From positions 1-64,000 of the forward strand of contig CAIMEY010000064.1 in NCBI GenBank assembly GCA_903840165.1: 64,000 nt of DNA, read 5' to 3'. The stretch comes from an uncultured Myxococcales bacterium (GTDB lineage Bacteria > Myxococcota_A > UBA9042). Below the pieces are notes generated by a model, which saw only the letters and a list, made by a program, of their open reading frames with translations, was not told the origin of the DNA and did no database searches. Shown here piece after piece: positions 54,836 to 62,939 of the stretch. The translations under genes and the position numbers were made by a program. Position 1 is the stretch's first letter; each line of letters begins with the position of its first letter.

Positions 54836-56394
54836 GCCGCCTACCCCTTATCGCCCTGGTCGGTCGCCCCAACGTCGGCAAGTCCACGCTGTTCAATCGG
54901 TGGATGGGCTGGCGGAGTGCCATCGTCTTCGATCAGCCCGGGGTAACCCGCGACCGACACTACGGAATCGCTGAGATCGAAGGTCGCCGCCTGCAGTTGG
55001 TCGACACAGGTGGTTTTGCGCCGGGCGAACAAGAAGGCATGTTACCGCTCATGCGCCGGCAAGCCGAGGCAGCCATTGCGGAAGCTGACGCCATCCTGTT
55101 CCTGACGAGCGCCCGTGACGGTGTGACGGCGGCGGACGAAGACATTGCCGACGTCTTGCGGCGCAGCGACAAACCGGTCTTCCTGGTCGCCAACAAAGCC
55201 GACAGCGACACCCTTGCCATGGAAGCAATGTCCATGTATTCGTTGGGTTTTGATCAGGTATTTCCCATCGCCGCCGAGCACAATCGTGGCGTCACGGACC
55301 TGATCGACGCGCTGTTCATGCACTTGGCCGACAGTGGACTGCTCGGGCCCCTGGTGGATGAGGAGCGACCCAGCGTCGAACCCGTGCGCGGCGGCGTAGT
55401 CAGTCGCATTCGCATGTGCCTGATCGGTCGACCTAATGTGGGCAAGTCGACCTTGGCCAATCGGATTCTCGGCACCGATCGCATGATCGCAGCCGATCAG
55501 CCGGGGACCACACGGGACGCCATCGACGTCGACTTCCAGTGGCACGACCAAGCATTAACGCTCGTAGATACTGCCGGTTTGCGGCGAAAACGCTCGGTGC
55601 TTCTGGCCGTGGAGCAGTATTCCGTCAGCCAAGCCGTTCGCGCCGTTGAGCGCTGCCACTTGGCGGTCATCGTCCTTGATGCCACGCAACCGCTTGCCGA
55701 CCAAGACGCCAAGATCGCGGCCCTGGTCGATCGACGCAACCGCGCATCCGTACTCGCGATCACCAAGTGGGACGCCGTAGAAAAGGACGGCAAGACGCAG
55801 GCGGGCTATCTGCATGACCTCAGCGAAAACATGCCCTTCCTGGACCACGTGCCGCGGGTGTTCATCTCTGGCCTGACGGGACAGCGCGTCGAGAAGCTTC
55901 TTGAGACCGTGCTGGGCACCTTTGAACACTTCAACAAGCGGGTTTCCACTTCGGAATTCAATCGCTTTCTCGCCAAGATCCAAGCTGCGCACCAGCCGCC
56001 GACTTACCGCGGCCGTAGCCTCAAGATGTACTACGGCAACCAGATCGGCGTGAGGCCTCCGCAATTTGCCATCCAATGCAATACGTTACATGCGATTTCG
56101 CCCGCGTATGAGAAGTTCCTTCTGGCGCAAATTCGCGCTGAGTGGGAGCTCCAAGGGACGCCCATTCGCCTCAAACTCAAGGAAAAGACACGCAAGGCTC
56201 GCAAGGTCCAGATGGTGTCTGGCCGCGTGGTTGAGTCGCTGGACCAAGTGCCAGCGGGAACCTTCACATCCATGACTGTGGGTGAGGACGACTGGGACGA
56301 CGATCTCTTTGATTCTGAAGGCTTTTCTGAAGACAGCACCTGGATTGAGGATGACAGCGGTTCTGCGGAGTTGGACGACAACGACGACGAATAG
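54832..56394 (+). CDS. der: ribosome assembly GTPase Der (EngA)
   Basis: Double-GTPase of 50S assembly, 520 residues. Both G domains are complete: GRPNVGKST twice, DTGG and DTAG, NKAD and TKWD. The KH-like C-terminal domain contains KMYYGNQIGVRPPQF. An acidic tail of about 45 residues (DDWDDDLFD...DDNDDE) follows and is not in the core family. The ATG overlaps the era stop (ATGA), so Era and Der are probably made in fixed ratio. Confidence 0.95.
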   Translation: MSRLPLIALVGRPNVGKSTLFNRWMGWRSAIVFDQPGVTRDRHYGIAEIEGRRLQLVDTGGFAPGEQEGMLPLMRRQAEAAIAEADAILFLTSARDGVTAADEDIADVLRRSDKPVFLVANKADSDTLAMEAMSMYSLGFDQVFPIAAEHNRGVTDLIDALFMHLADSGLLGPLVDEERPSVEPVRGGVVSRIRMCLIGRPNVGKSTLANRILGTDRMIAADQPGTTRDAIDVDFQWHDQALTLVDTAGLRRKRSVLLAVEQYSVSQAVRAVERCHLAVIVLDATQPLADQDAKIAALVDRRNRASVLAITKWDAVEKDGKTQAGYLHDLSENMPFLDHVPRVFISGLTGQRVEKLLETVLGTFEHFNKRVSTSEFNRFLAKIQAAHQPPTYRGRSLKMYYGNQIGVRPPQFAIQCNTLHAISPAYEKFLLAQIRAEWELQGTPIRLKLKEKTRKARKVQMVSGRVVESLDQVPAGTFTSMTVGEDDWDDDLFDSEGFSEDSTWIEDDSGSAELDDNDDE

Positions 56395-56415
56395 ACCCCG
56401 ACTCGTGCGAGGAAA

Positions 56416-58140
56416 ATGACCGTGCTAAGTGCTTTGCGAATTGCGAACTTCGCCATTCTCGATGCGGCAGAGTTGGCCTTAGGCCCCGGACTGATTGCTA
56501 TCACGGGCGAGACGGGCGCCGGCAAGTCGATCTTGGTCGACGCATTGGCCGTTGTCCTCGGCGGTCGGGCCAGCGAACGAGCGATTCGTCATGGCGCAGA
56601 TCAATCTGAAATTGAAGCGCAATTTGATGATGTGCGCGACCCTGCGGTCCAGGCAACCTTGGCCGAATTGGGGATTGACGGCAGTGACGGCACCGTTGTC
56701 CTGCGGCGCATTGTTGCGCGCAATGGCAAGAGTCGTTGCCTAGTCAATGGCCGTCTAGTAACAGTTCAGCAACTTCGTGCAATTGCTTCGCCTTTGTGCG
56801 ATCTGAGCTCACAACATGCCCAACATCGCTTGCTGGATCGGGCCGTTCACCTCGATGTGCTCGACCGCTATGCCGGTCATGGCAAGCTTAGGGAAACCTA
56901 CGAACTTTGCTACAAAAACTGGCGTTCTGCCCGCAGCGAGTTGCAAGCACTGCAGAAGGAGGCAGAGGCCCGCAGCGATCGCCTAGATTACCTGCGCTTT
57001 GTGCGGGACGAACTGGCCGCGCTTCAGCTCAAGCCTGGAGAATTCGAAGAAATTCAGCAGACTCTACAGCGAATGCGCGCCAGCGAGCAACTGACGCGCG
57101 CCGTGGCTGATGCGGAGCAGTCCCTGGGCGGCGATGGTGGGGCCCGCGACCTGGCCGGCAAGGCGACTCGAAGCCTGAGTCGCTTGCAGGGCTTAGACGA
57201 CAAGCTGGTGGCACTGGCAGAGCGGGCGGCCGAGCTACAAATGCTGGCCACGGAATTGGCCAATGACCTTGGCAGTTACGCCCGGACGCTGGGACGCGAT
57301 GAACGGCAGCAGGCTCGGCTGGCCGAGCGGCTGGACCAGATTCATAAAGCGTTTCGCAAATATGGCGGCACCGAGGCGGCTGTGATCGACAAGTACCGCT
57401 CGGTGCAAGCCGAACTCGATATCGAGGCGAGCGAACTGAGGGTCGCCGAGTTGCACAATCAGTTGGCCAAGCAGGACAAGCAACTCCGCGAATTAGCGGA
57501 TGAACTGAGTGAGCGACGACTACTGGCGGCGTCTCCGCTTTCGACGCAAGTGACGGCGGTTGTGCGCGAACTCGGCATGCCAGCAGCGAATTTCAGGGCC
57601 GTGGTTCGGCGCGTGCCCGCCGTGCAAGCGGCTCTGCCCGGCAGCACAGGCTGGGACGAAGTTGTGTTTGAACTCTGCGCAAATAAAGGTGAATCTGGCG
57701 GACCTTTGGCCGAAGTCGCCTCGGGTGGTGAGCTTTCGCGCGTCCTGCTAGCGGTGCAGCGCGCCGTGAGTGACGCGGCCGTGGCCCATGAGACCTTGAG
57801 ACAGGACCAAACTCCGCCTTTGGCCACGTGTATTTATGACGAAGCCGATGCCGGCCTGTCAGGCTCGACCGGCTTGGTTCTGGGTCGCTTCCTGGCGGAG
57901 GTTGGCGCCCGACAACAAGTCTTGTGTATCAGCCACTTGCCTCAGGTTGCCGCTGCTGCTGATTGGCACGTGCAGGTGGCCAAGGCCGAGGTCGGCGGTC
58001 GCACTTGCTCGCGACTGGAACTGCTTGATGAACAAGGACGAATCGCCGAGCTGGCCCGCATGTTGGGGACGGTTCCTGGCCAGGGGGACACGGCCCTTGC
58101 CCATGCACGCCAACTGCGGAGTCAACAGGCGCGGGCTTGA
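56416..58140 (+). CDS. recN: DNA repair ATPase RecN
   Basis: SMC-like double-strand-break repair protein (574 residues). It shows Walker A GETGAGKS (near 31), SSQHAQHRLLD, two coiled-coil arms (about 165-370), the ABC signature SGGELSR, Walker B YDEADAGLSG and ISHLPQVAA. It is normal length. It lies 21 bp after der and ends the rdgB-rsmB/era/der/recN run. No LexA-type box was recognised upstream. Confidence 0.94.
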   Translation: MTVLSALRIANFAILDAAELALGPGLIAITGETGAGKSILVDALAVVLGGRASERAIRHGADQSEIEAQFDDVRDPAVQATLAELGIDGSDGTVVLRRIVARNGKSRCLVNGRLVTVQQLRAIASPLCDLSSQHAQHRLLDRAVHLDVLDRYAGHGKLRETYELCYKNWRSARSELQALQKEAEARSDRLDYLRFVRDELAALQLKPGEFEEIQQTLQRMRASEQLTRAVADAEQSLGGDGGARDLAGKATRSLSRLQGLDDKLVALAERAAELQMLATELANDLGSYARTLGRDERQQARLAERLDQIHKAFRKYGGTEAAVIDKYRSVQAELDIEASELRVAELHNQLAKQDKQLRELADELSERRLLAASPLSTQVTAVVRELGMPAANFRAVVRRVPAVQAALPGSTGWDEVVFELCANKGESGGPLAEVASGGELSRVLLAVQRAVSDAAVAHETLRQDQTPPLATCIYDEADAGLSGSTGLVLGRFLAEVGARQQVLCISHLPQVAAAADWHVQVAKAEVGGRTCSRLELLDEQGRIAELARMLGTVPGQGDTALAHARQLRSQQARA

Positions 58141-58513
58141 TCAAGATGCCCGCGGGCCATGGCGCCGCTGCAAACGCTAGATTTGCTTGATCTCTTTGTC
58201 CAAGCTGGTCTTTGGGCGCGACTGCTGGCAGACAATCTGACACCGCCAATACCCGCTGATATTTCGTGCTTTTTCGGCAATTTGCTGCGTTGGCGGCCAA
58301 GGACCTGACGACCTGTTCGCGCGTTCAATGCGCGTGGCAGCGCCGCAGCGAACGGTTGTAGAGGGGCCAAAAACTTGCGCAGCCTCGAAGATCCATTAGC
58401 TTTGATGCTTGGTACCTGGCCGTGATCGGGCCGCTGAATCGCAAGTTCGCTTGTGGCAAGGCTGTTCGCAACCACGGCGGGTTCATGCGGCGCTGTGCCG
58501 CCAGGAGCTCTAC
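58141..58513. other. intergenic region after recN
   Basis: This 373-bp gap lies between recN and the small sigma-like gene. An open frame from ATG 58159 (49 codons) has ordinary codon use but no ribosome site or known likeness, so I do not call it. No terminator is clear. Confidence 0.4.
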
Positions 58514-58813
58514 GTGACCAAGACCCAGACCCAGACCAGGACCCGGCCGGTGATTCGCACCCGCACGGAAGCCGACGTCGCCCTTCGCCAAGCTAACCTA
58601 ACGGCTTTAGAGGAGAATGTCCTGCGCATGCGCTACGGCATTGCCCTCGACCCAGCCGCTGCGTTGCGCTGGCATGGGGAGGAGAATCCCGCACTTAGCG
58701 GGCAACTCCAAGTGATGGAAGCCGAAGCGGTGGCGAATTTGCAGGCCCAAGGCCAAGGCGAAGTCGATGCCGTCGCCAAAGCTGCGCTGATTGCGCGGCT
58801 ACGCAAGCTCTGA
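58514..58813 (+). CDS. small sigma-70 region 4-like protein
   Basis: Protein of 99 residues starting at GTG 58514 with AGGAG eight bases upstream. After a Thr/Arg/Gln-rich N-terminus, residues about 28-75 follow sigma-70 region 4: LTALEENVLRMRYGI matches the usual LTPREREVLRLRYGL pattern, and LQVMEAEAVANL matches VRQIEARALRKL. The basic residues that contact the -35 DNA are mostly replaced by Gly, Gln, Glu and Asn. It may bind RNA polymerase or another sigma partner without DNA binding; this is inference. It is followed at once by a strong terminator, so it ends its transcript. Confidence 0.6.
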   Translation: MTKTQTQTRTRPVIRTRTEADVALRQANLTALEENVLRMRYGIALDPAAALRWHGEENPALSGQLQVMEAEAVANLQAQGQGEVDAVAKAALIARLRKL

Positions 58814-58817
58814 ACTG

Positions 58818-58846
58818 CCAACAGGATTTCGAGTCCTGTTGGTTTT
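58818..58846 (+). terminator. Rho-independent terminator
   Basis: A perfect 9-bp stem, CCAACAGGA with TCCTGTTGG, has a 7-base loop and is followed by TTTT. It starts four bases after the stop of the sigma-like gene. Confidence 0.9.
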
Positions 58847-59215
58847 CGTACGCCTGATCGCTTGCGGTGGGGCGTACGACCCTACGAATTGTGGACGTAG
58901 CGGTCCACTGCCCTGCAGATGACGGAGCCGCCTCAAGAGAAAGATCTTTGATGACAAGGGTTGATTGGACTTTCTCGCCTGGTTCGCAGCGGCTGGTCGG
59001 CCAACCGGCCCAAGGAGTTGCCATGGCTGAGTTGCTGGCGCCGATGGGCGAAACCTGGAATTGGTCACAGCCTGCAGCCGGGGAGCCCCGCGCCGCCAAG
59101 GTAGCCTCGCCATCGCCGTGGTCGAACTGGCGGCGCAGGCTCCAAGAAGATATCCTTCAACCGTTTGATGTTTCGACGATTTCTCGCCACAGTGGCATTT
59201 CATTTGAGCAGTACC

Positions 59216-59244
59216 TTGACGCACGGCGCGTACAAGGGCAGACT
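59216..59244 (+). promoter_or_regulatory. candidate promoter
   Basis: TTGACG (-35, 5 of 6), a 17-base spacer, and CAGACT (-10, 3 of 6). It lies upstream of the 53-residue gene; the leader would hold the GGCCCC/GGGGCC hairpin. Confidence 0.4.
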
Positions 59245-59285
59245 TTCGGCCCCGTTTTGGGGCCAATGGCCCCCTGGAGCCCGAT

Positions 59286-59447
59286 ATGGCATCGAACAGC
59301 CGCGTTAGTGAACGAGTGCGTAAGGCCAAGAAGACCGCCAATGGACAGAAGCGCAAGCGCGCAATTGCCCACCAACAGCGCTTGGCATCTGAGCAAAAGC
59401 TGGAACGGGCTCTGGGCGAGAAGGTCTCTTTGCCGACCATTCGCTAG
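59286..59447 (+). CDS. 53-residue basic protein
   Basis: A short gene from ATG 59286 to TAG 59447, with GGAG seven bases upstream. The protein is rich in Lys/Arg (RVRKAKKTANGQKRKRA) in its first half and has a helical, acidic second half ending EKVSLPTIR. Its codons match the neighbours much better than the overlapping long frame. I recognise no named family. The charge pattern suggests RNA or nucleoid binding, which is a guess. It lies 31 bp before the assumed transglycosylase start. Confidence 0.65.
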   Translation: MASNSRVSERVRKAKKTANGQKRKRAIAHQQRLASEQKLERALGEKVSLPTIR

Positions 59448-59478
59448 TCCGTCCGCACCGACCGTCGTTGCCCTGGCC

Positions 59479-62400
59479 GTGGAGCTTGGCGCAGCGTCTG
59501 TACGTCACAACCCCTCAGTATGGTTGCGTTCCTCCTCTGGACGCCGCGGTCTCTTGATCGGCGCGGTGGGGTTGCTGCTAGCCATGCTGGGCGGTGGTGC
59601 CTACCTCGCGCATTCCCATCCGCCTGGAACCCCTGGTCCGCGCTGGCTTGAGCCGGAGCGGTGGCTGGGTGTGCTCGGCCTTTCGCCTGATTTGCCAAGC
59701 GATTTTGCAATTCATCGCGACGACGTTCCGGCCAAAGCGGGCGTGCCGCAGATTCCGGGGATCGATCTCAGCGCGCCACTGGGACAATTGTCCTGTCCTT
59801 TTAAGCAGGAACAGGCCGCACAGGCGTGGCAGCTTCAACGCGATGGTCGCACGCTAGAAGCGGCAGAACGCGCTGAAGTTGCATGGAAACTTTACGACGC
59901 GCCCCAACCATCGGCGCGCGGCGAAGGGCAGCAGGGCGGCGCCGTCCAGGCCGCGGACTCAACGGCGACCGACAATCATTCGCCGACCGATCGCGCCTTG
60001 GCGGGCTCGGCGATGGCCAATGAACGCGTGCTTTTCAGCATAATGCTTGCGCAACTACGCATGGCTGCTGGCGATCGTAGCGGTGCACTGGCCGCAGCGC
60101 GTCTTGCCGTGCGCGATCCTGCCTTGGGTCCGGCGGCTCTGAACTTCTTGGTAGACAAGGCCGACGATCAAGGACTGTATCCCGTTGTAATTGCACTGAC
60201 TAAGGACCGACAAGAGCCGGCGCTACGGGTACTGCGGATCCGCGCCCTGCGCCGAACAGGCCAAGCAGACACCGCCCTGACCGAGGCCGAGAGCCTGCAA
60301 GTGCCAAAGGGAACTCGGCTTTGGCGCCAAGCCACGTTGGAACGTTTGCGCGCGTTGGCTGCCAAGGGACGCCAGGACGATGCCACGGCACTGGCGCGGC
60401 AGTTGATCGGCGGCGGCAAGACCAGTGAAGCAGAGGAAGCCGTTGATTTCTTGATTGGTTCCAGCGACGCATCGTGGCAGGCCCGAATCGGCAAGGGCAA
60501 GGAGGAGGGTGCTGCTGCGCTGGAAGCCCTTATTTTTACAGCGCAACGCCGGCGCTATCCGCGGGCGATTGCCGGCTTGATGACCCTGGCTGAGGACAAG
60601 AACGCCAGCCTTGCCGTGCGCTGCCACGCTCGGTCTTGGGCAGCAAAAGCCCATGATCGGAAAGCTGAATTCGACAAGGCCAATGCCATCTATGCCGCCT
60701 GGCCGGCCACCTGTGACAACGCCGCGGTGCGCGCGCTGGAAGTCGATGAGGACCCACTGACGCCGGCGATCATCGCGATGCGCCATGGTCGCGACGTGCT
60801 TTTGCAGGGGCGGCTCGAAGGCAGCAAGTACCTGGAACAAGCCGTGGAGTTGGGGATTGACGGCGTGGAGGGCGATGACGCTCGACTGCTGCTGAGCCTA
60901 GTCAAGATGAACAATGCTGCGGATCTCCTGAAGCAACACGGAATTGTCGCGGCCCAGGACTATGCCGAGCGGGACATTGTCGACGTTGTGGGTTGGCGCT
61001 TTGCGATGGAGTCGATGGTCGCGGGAAAGTGGAAGGAAGCATTGCCTATTCTTGACCGCTTGGTCCAAGCCCGCGACGCCGATCCAACGCCGACCGCTGC
61101 CAGCAAAGGCCGCGTTCGCTATGACGATCGCGATTGGGCCCGCGGTCGAGCTGACTACTTTGCGGGGCGAGCCCTGCAGGCGCTGGGCCAAAGCCAAGCC
61201 GCTGCGCAACGTTGGCAGCGGGTTGTGGCGCGTCACCCCTTGAGCTACTACGCGGCGCTTTCGCACGCCCAACTGCAGGCCGCTGGCATCAGCGAATCGT
61301 TGACCCAGGGCGAAGAAACCATGGGTCCGCAAACGGATTCTGCCACCTTGAGCAAGCCCGGGGTGCAGAGGGCGAGGCTGCTGGGCCTGCTCGGACTGCA
61401 CCAGCAAGCGAGCGACGAGCTCGACGCGCAAGGCCTCGGTCGCGATACAAGTGCTGAACAAAAATGGGCTACTGGCGATCCAGGCGGCACGTGGACGCGC
61501 GCGGCGCTCGATGATGAAGCCGGTCGCTGGGTGGCTAGCCATGCCATTGGCCGCGACTCGCTCCGGCGTTTCGCCACGGTTTACCCCAGTGAAGCCAACC
61601 ACTTGGCCTGGGAGATCGCCTACCCGCGTGCCTACCGATCGCTGTTTGAGGCGGCGGCCAAGGAGTTCAAGCTTCATCCGTCGGTGGTGTGGGCGATTGG
61701 CCGCAGCGAAAGTGGCTTTAATCCCAAGGTGGAAAGCCATGCCGCCGCCATCGGCCTGCTGCAACTGATCCTGCCCACTGCCCAAGCCATGGCCAAACCT
61801 TTAGGGCTGACGGCCGATGCCCAGACCCTGCGCCAGCCAGCCGTGAATGTGCGCCTTGGCGCAAGGTACCTGAAACTCTTGATGGATCGCTTTGATCGCG
61901 AACCGCAAATGGCGGCGGGCTACAATGCCGGCGGCGGTGCTGTTGGGCGATGGCGCAAACAACGCGGTGATTGGCCGATGGATTTGTTTGTCGAAGCGAT
62001 TCCCTTCCGCGAGACCCGGGACTACGCCAAGCGCGTGACTTCGGCCATCGCGATCTATCGAAATCTCTATGATCACGAGCAATTTCACACCTTTGCTCTG
62101 AATCAACGGCCGATCCCTGTCCAGGATGAAGCCCCTACCGAGCCGAGTTCGACCGCAAGCGGAACCCACCGTGACGCTGGGACCGAGGCGGCACAGAAAT
62201 TGGCTGCACCGACGCTGACTTCAACGATTCGCGTCGGCGAGGTGGCCGTGCCGGGTGCCAAGAAGCATGGGCAACCACGGGCAGCGAAGGCCGCGCAAGA
62301 AAACGTGATTCACGGCCATGTCCAGGGTCATGCCGTGGCGACGGCCCACCGCGTTCCGGCTGCACGCCGCAGTCGTCATGCGCCCAGTGCTGATAACCAT

Positions 62401-62535
62401 GGCGCCAAGCCCAGCGAGCCGGCCCCCGCCAAGGCACCGCACGGCAAGCCCGCGAATAAGAAGACACATTCTGCCAAGCAGGCCAGCGGGGGCCACGCGC
62501 GGGCACCCACGCCAAGCCGACGCAGCCACGGCTGA
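59479..62535 (+). CDS. slt: Slt-type lytic transglycosylase with helical repeats
   Basis: Membrane-anchored murein hydrolase. A transmembrane helix near the N-terminus (LLIGAVGLLLAMLGG) precedes a long region of TPR-like helices. It is followed by the lysozyme-like SLT domain with catalytic Glu in GRSESGFNP, then GLLQLILPTA and AAGYNAGGGAVGRW. The enzyme cuts glycan strands to 1,6-anhydro-muropeptides. The last ~170 residues are Ala/His/Lys/Pro-rich and disordered. The start is uncertain: GTG 59479 is the first in-frame start after the small gene, and TTG 59524 is also possible; neither has a clear ribosome site. The frame stays open back to 58867. Confidence 0.85.
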   Translation: MELGAASVRHNPSVWLRSSSGRRGLLIGAVGLLLAMLGGGAYLAHSHPPGTPGPRWLEPERWLGVLGLSPDLPSDFAIHRDDVPAKAGVPQIPGIDLSAPLGQLSCPFKQEQAAQAWQLQRDGRTLEAAERAEVAWKLYDAPQPSARGEGQQGGAVQAADSTATDNHSPTDRALAGSAMANERVLFSIMLAQLRMAAGDRSGALAAARLAVRDPALGPAALNFLVDKADDQGLYPVVIALTKDRQEPALRVLRIRALRRTGQADTALTEAESLQVPKGTRLWRQATLERLRALAAKGRQDDATALARQLIGGGKTSEAEEAVDFLIGSSDASWQARIGKGKEEGAAALEALIFTAQRRRYPRAIAGLMTLAEDKNASLAVRCHARSWAAKAHDRKAEFDKANAIYAAWPATCDNAAVRALEVDEDPLTPAIIAMRHGRDVLLQGRLEGSKYLEQAVELGIDGVEGDDARLLLSLVKMNNAADLLKQHGIVAAQDYAERDIVDVVGWRFAMESMVAGKWKEALPILDRLVQARDADPTPTAASKGRVRYDDRDWARGRADYFAGRALQALGQSQAAAQRWQRVVARHPLSYYAALSHAQLQAAGISESLTQGEETMGPQTDSATLSKPGVQRARLLGLLGLHQQASDELDAQGLGRDTSAEQKWATGDPGGTWTRAALDDEAGRWVASHAIGRDSLRRFATVYPSEANHLAWEIAYPRAYRSLFEAAAKEFKLHPSVVWAIGRSESGFNPKVESHAAAIGLLQLILPTAQAMAKPLGLTADAQTLRQPAVNVRLGARYLKLLMDRFDREPQMAAGYNAGGGAVGRWRKQRGDWPMDLFVEAIPFRETRDYAKRVTSAIAIYRNLYDHEQFHTFALNQRPIPVQDEAPTEPSSTASGTHRDAGTEAAQKLAAPTLTSTIRVGEVAVPGAKKHGQPRAAKAAQENVIHGHVQGHAVATAHRVPAARRSRHAPSADNHGAKPSEPAPAKAPHGKPANKKTHSAKQASGGHARAPTPSRRSHG

Positions 62536-62939
62536 TCGCCCAATTCCACCTAGCTTATCAAGGGCCATCTTGCCCTGCCGTGCGCGCCTCGGCCCTCAGG
62601 TTGGGGCCGTTTGGTTGGCGCATGAATCGGCCGCGCAGCTCAAGCGTCCAACCAAGGGCGGTGGCCATTCGGGAACACCCCGCTTGCCCCGTGTGTTAGG
62701 GACTCAAGCAGAATCAAGTGGGTTTTGCTCCTTGGCGCCGTTGCTGTTCGCCAAGCCGCAAGGTCGCGTCTTCAAAGGCCGACTCGGCCCCCGGCTGTTG
62801 CAGCTACCTGTGATTCGAACGATTCTGGTGTCGCGAGGCTAGAAGGCACGAGGCATCGCAGGACGGAACTGATTTGGCTCGCACCGACCGCCCCAACGCC
62901 CGTTCCCCGCGCCAGTGGCCTGTCCTGCAACAGGCTGCA
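62536..62939. other. intergenic region after slt
   Basis: This 404-bp gap holds a terminator candidate at 62590 and otherwise nothing I can identify. A TTCGAA-containing patch near 62815 has a T-loop look but no tRNA fold around it. Confidence 0.45.
62590..62612 (+). terminator. candidate terminator after slt
   Basis: A 6-bp CGGCCC/GGGCCG stem with an 8-base loop is followed by a short T-run, 55 bases after the slt stop. Confidence 0.45.

Larger units (their letters stand above)
58814..59285. other. intergenic region before the 53-residue gene
   Basis: It holds the terminator at 58818, an 8-bp CGTACGCC/GGCGTACG hairpin (58847-58878), a promoter candidate at 59216 and a GGCCCC/GGGGCC hairpin (59248-59264). 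An AAGGAG-N6-ATG at 59023 opens a frame continuous with the transglycosylase gene. That frame has poor codons (AGA, AGG, ATA, CGA) over 59286-59447, so I do not call it. Confidence 0.5.

Noticed and set aside
58159..58308. 49-codon frame after recN
   Set aside because: No ribosome site, no recognisable likeness and no support from spacing.
58818..58846. T-arm-like TTCGAGTCC sequence
   Set aside because: The 9-bp perfect stem and T-run right after a stop codon fit a terminator; there is no tRNA body upstream, only coding sequence.
58867..59478. N-terminal extension of the slt frame, including a well-placed AAGGAG-ATG at 59023
   Set aside because: Codon use over 59286-59447 is poor in this frame while another frame there encodes a better gene; the extension has no family likeness.
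62800..62850. tRNA-like TTCGAA patch
   Set aside because: No acceptor, D or anticodon stem can be built around it on either strand.
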